From contig CALBSC010000001.1 of assembly GCA_937927685.1 (NCBI GenBank), forward strand, positions 1-64,000: a stretch of 64,000 nt of DNA, read 5' to 3'. How positions within the stretch are numbered: the first letter of the stretch is position 1; the number at the start of each line of letters is the position of its first letter. Shown piece by piece: positions 62,266-64,000 of this stretch. Source of the stretch: an uncultured Burkholderiales bacterium (lineage in GTDB: Bacteria > Pseudomonadota > Gammaproteobacteria > Burkholderiales > Burkholderiaceae_C). Under the pieces are notes generated by a model. That model saw only the letters and a program-made list of their open reading frames with translations. It ran no database searches and had not been told where the DNA came from. Both the position numbers and the translations under genes were made by a program.

Positions 62266-64000
62266 ATGAGCCTGTTGCGTCAAACGTATCGCCTGGCCCG
62301 ACTGGAACTTCTCCTGGTCCTGTCATCCGCCAAATGGCTGGTGACGGTGTGTGTGGTGGCCATCATCCCGGCGCTGTACTTGCTGATCTACCTCTCCAGC
62401 ATGTGGGACCCCGCAGCGCACACGCGTTCCCTGCGCGTGGGGCTGGTCAATCAGGACAAGGGCTACGCGTATCGGGATCAGATGGTGGACATGGGCGGGG
62501 AGTTGGTGAACCGCCTGATGCGCAAGGCGGATTTGGGCTATTTGCCGCTGACCTCCCCCGAAACAGCGCGTGATCTTGTGCGGTCTGGCGATTTGGCATT
62601 TGCCGTCATCATTCCGCCAGATTTCTCGGCCCTGGCCGTCCCCGCCCGCATGGCTGACGAGGGCCGACTGGAGATCTATGCCTCAGCGGGAAACAACTAC
62701 CAGACCTACCTGATTGCCAAAAAATATGCCGAAGAACTGGATGCCGAGCTCAACCAGGCGCTGAACGAACAACGCTGGAAATTGGTGTTGACCTCGTCGA
62801 TGGCCAGCCATGATCTGTTCGCGCTCAAGTCTGCGTTGACTGAAATACAACGGGGCACGCTGGAGCTGAATACCGGTTTGCAAGCGGCCGCTCGAAACAG
62901 CGGTCGCATGACGCAAGGGGTCGCCCAGCTGGGTGAGGAAGTCAACAAATTGACTACGGGTACCCAGCAGATAGGCCAGTTTCTTCGAAGCGTGGAAACG
63001 GTCTTGCCACCGGCTGACGACGTCCGGCGCTTGCGTGTCGGGGCCGATGAGTTGGCTGCTGCCCATGGCGAATTCGACAAGGCCTTGGGCAACCTGCATG
63101 CGGGGAGTGTGCGCTTGACGCAAGGCGTTGAGCAATTCAAGCAGAGCCAGTCAGGGGTGCCGTTTTTCTCCTCCAGCTTGCAAGAGGCCCTGGACCCACT
63201 GCAAACGGGTCTTGTCGACTTGCGGGAGGGACTTTTCAAGGCGCAGTCGGGTCATCGCCAACTCACCAGTGGGGCCGAGTCGATGCGTGATGCCGTCAGG
63301 ACGCTGGCCTTTGGTGTGCGCGATTTGCGAGCCGGGTTGCGCCAGGTGTTGGTCAAGGTGCCAGAAAATCCGCCCTTGGTTCAGCTGGGACAAAGTGCGA
63401 CCGACCTGGCGCTGGCGCAAAGCCAATTGGATCAGGGCCTGCGAAGACTGAGTGATGGCGGGGTGTTCCTTCAGTCCTCGACACAGTTGCTGCTGAACCG
63501 GATGCCGACGCAGGTGAGTCTGATCGATGGCAGTCCGGAAGGATTGGCTCACTCCGTGATCTCCGAATTGAAGGTGGTCTCCCCGGTCAGCCACCTGGGG
63601 GCTGCCATGGTCCCCAACGTGATTCCGGTGGCGATGTGGCTGGGGGCGGGCATCGCCGTGTTTTTGATACAGGGACGGCACATCGCCGGGGTGGCTCGAC
63701 GCTACAGCAGTGCCGCCAAGTTGCTGGGCAAAGCCGTGGTGCCCACTGTCGTGGTGGGCTTGCAGTCGGTGTTGTTGGAGGGCCTGCTGTTGCTGTGGTT
63801 TGACCTGCGGGTGGACCATCTGCTGGCCTGGACCGGCTTGATCGTGTGCACCGCCATTGCCTTTGTGTTTGTTCTGCTGTTGTTCATCCGGCTGGCCGGC
63901 GACGTTGGCAAGGCCCTGGCCATGCTCTTGCTGGCCTTGCAGATTTCCGCCTCAGGTGGCGTGGTTCCGATCGAACTGAGCAGCCAGTTCTTTGCGGTGC
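62266..64000 (+). CDS. YhgE/Pip-type membrane protein (cut by the window edge)
   Basis: At least 578 residues, open at the right edge. A first membrane helix near 24-44 is followed by a large extracytoplasmic region of about 400 residues rich in Leu/Gln heptads (coiled-coil), then hydrophobic helices near 450-560. The start MSLLRQTYRLARLELL and the layout match YhgE/Pip or ABC-2-like membrane proteins, which export or anchor surface factors. The ATG at 62266 is the only good start. It is divergent from the riboswitch leader. Confidence 0.75.
   Translation, partial: MSLLRQTYRLARLELLLVLSSAKWLVTVCVVAIIPALYLLIYLSSMWDPAAHTRSLRVGLVNQDKGYAYRDQMVDMGGELVNRLMRKADLGYLPLTSPETARDLVRSGDLAFAVIIPPDFSALAVPARMADEGRLEIYASAGNNYQTYLIAKKYAEELDAELNQALNEQRWKLVLTSSMASHDLFALKSALTEIQRGTLELNTGLQAAARNSGRMTQGVAQLGEEVNKLTTGTQQIGQFLRSVETVLPPADDVRRLRVGADELAAAHGEFDKALGNLHAGSVRLTQGVEQFKQSQSGVPFFSSSLQEALDPLQTGLVDLREGLFKAQSGHRQLTSGAESMRDAVRTLAFGVRDLRAGLRQVLVKVPENPPLVQLGQSATDLALAQSQLDQGLRRLSDGGVFLQSSTQLLLNRMPTQVSLIDGSPEGLAHSVISELKVVSPVSHLGAAMVPNVIPVAMWLGAGIAVFLIQGRHIAGVARRYSSAAKLLGKAVVPTVVVGLQSVLLEGLLLLWFDLRVDHLLAWTGLIVCTAIAFVFVLLLFIRLAGDVGKALAMLLLALQISASGGVVPIELSSQFFAV

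Overview
The window reads as a chromosomal segment of a betaproteobacterium of the order Burkholderiales (Comamonadaceae- or Alcaligenaceae-like). The main grounds are six Bug/TctC-type periplasmic receptors, a DctP-type receptor, many LysR regulators, CaiB/BaiF CoA transferases, Rieske oxygenases and a tandem glycine riboswitch. This is inference from gene content; no rRNA, tRNA, phage, plasmid or intact insertion-sequence gene was seen. The window is dominated by small, separately regulated catabolic modules.

Layout. 0.2-5.3 kb: LysE-type exporter, an LrgA/LrgB pair, a LysR regulator, a Bug receptor and a secreted lipoprotein alpha/beta hydrolase. 5.7-17.8 kb: a long minus-strand run starting at a divergent LysR gene, in transcription order HpaH-type hydratase, HpaE-type aldehyde dehydrogenase, cytochrome P450, PDR-type reductase, LigB/HpcB-type extradiol dioxygenase, FAH-family (HpaG-like) enzyme, Bug receptor, then after a 413-base gap acyl-CoA dehydrogenase, CaiB-type CoA transferase and another Bug receptor. 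It looks like a P450-initiated aromatic meta-cleavage route. 18.2-22.3 kb: an AMP-forming acyl-CoA ligase divergent from a ThDP-dependent lyase plus GntR regulator. 22.5-23.0 kb: two small conserved proteins. 23.2-29.6 kb: two SDRs, a DctP receptor, a VOC protein, a hot-dog dehydratase overlapping a CaiB-type transferase, and an IclR regulator. 30-33.7 kb: HAD dehalogenase-like protein, GST, TauD/TfdA dioxygenase and Bug receptor. 33.8-44.3 kb: between two LysR genes, a nine-gene plus-strand operon with three Rieske oxygenases, an isolated [2Fe-2S] ferredoxin, two SDRs, a sulfatase and a Bug receptor. 44.4-50.4 kb: DoxX, DODA-type dioxygenase, Crp/Fnr regulator, photolyase, DUF2237 protein, a Cys-rich small protein and an SDR. 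50.4-59.1 kb: M20 ureido-amidohydrolase, AllA-like lyase, a complete Dpp-type ABC transporter and an Asp/Glu/hydantoin racemase homologue, which together suggest allantoin/hydantoin use. 59.2-62 kb: a small membrane protein, a Bug receptor and a DadA-type oxidase under a tandem glycine riboswitch. The right edge cuts a YhgE/Pip-type membrane protein.

Common logic: each module pairs a solute receptor or transporter with ring-modifying or CoA-dependent enzymes and its own regulator. A short dispersed intergenic repeat (five recognised copies) sits at module borders in the left half, so modules may have been shuffled by recombination. The most notable points are the P450/meta-cleavage operon, the three-Rieske/sulfatase operon with its reductase-less ferredoxin, the glycine riboswitch on an amino-acid oxidase, and a racemase homologue that lacks its second catalytic cysteine.
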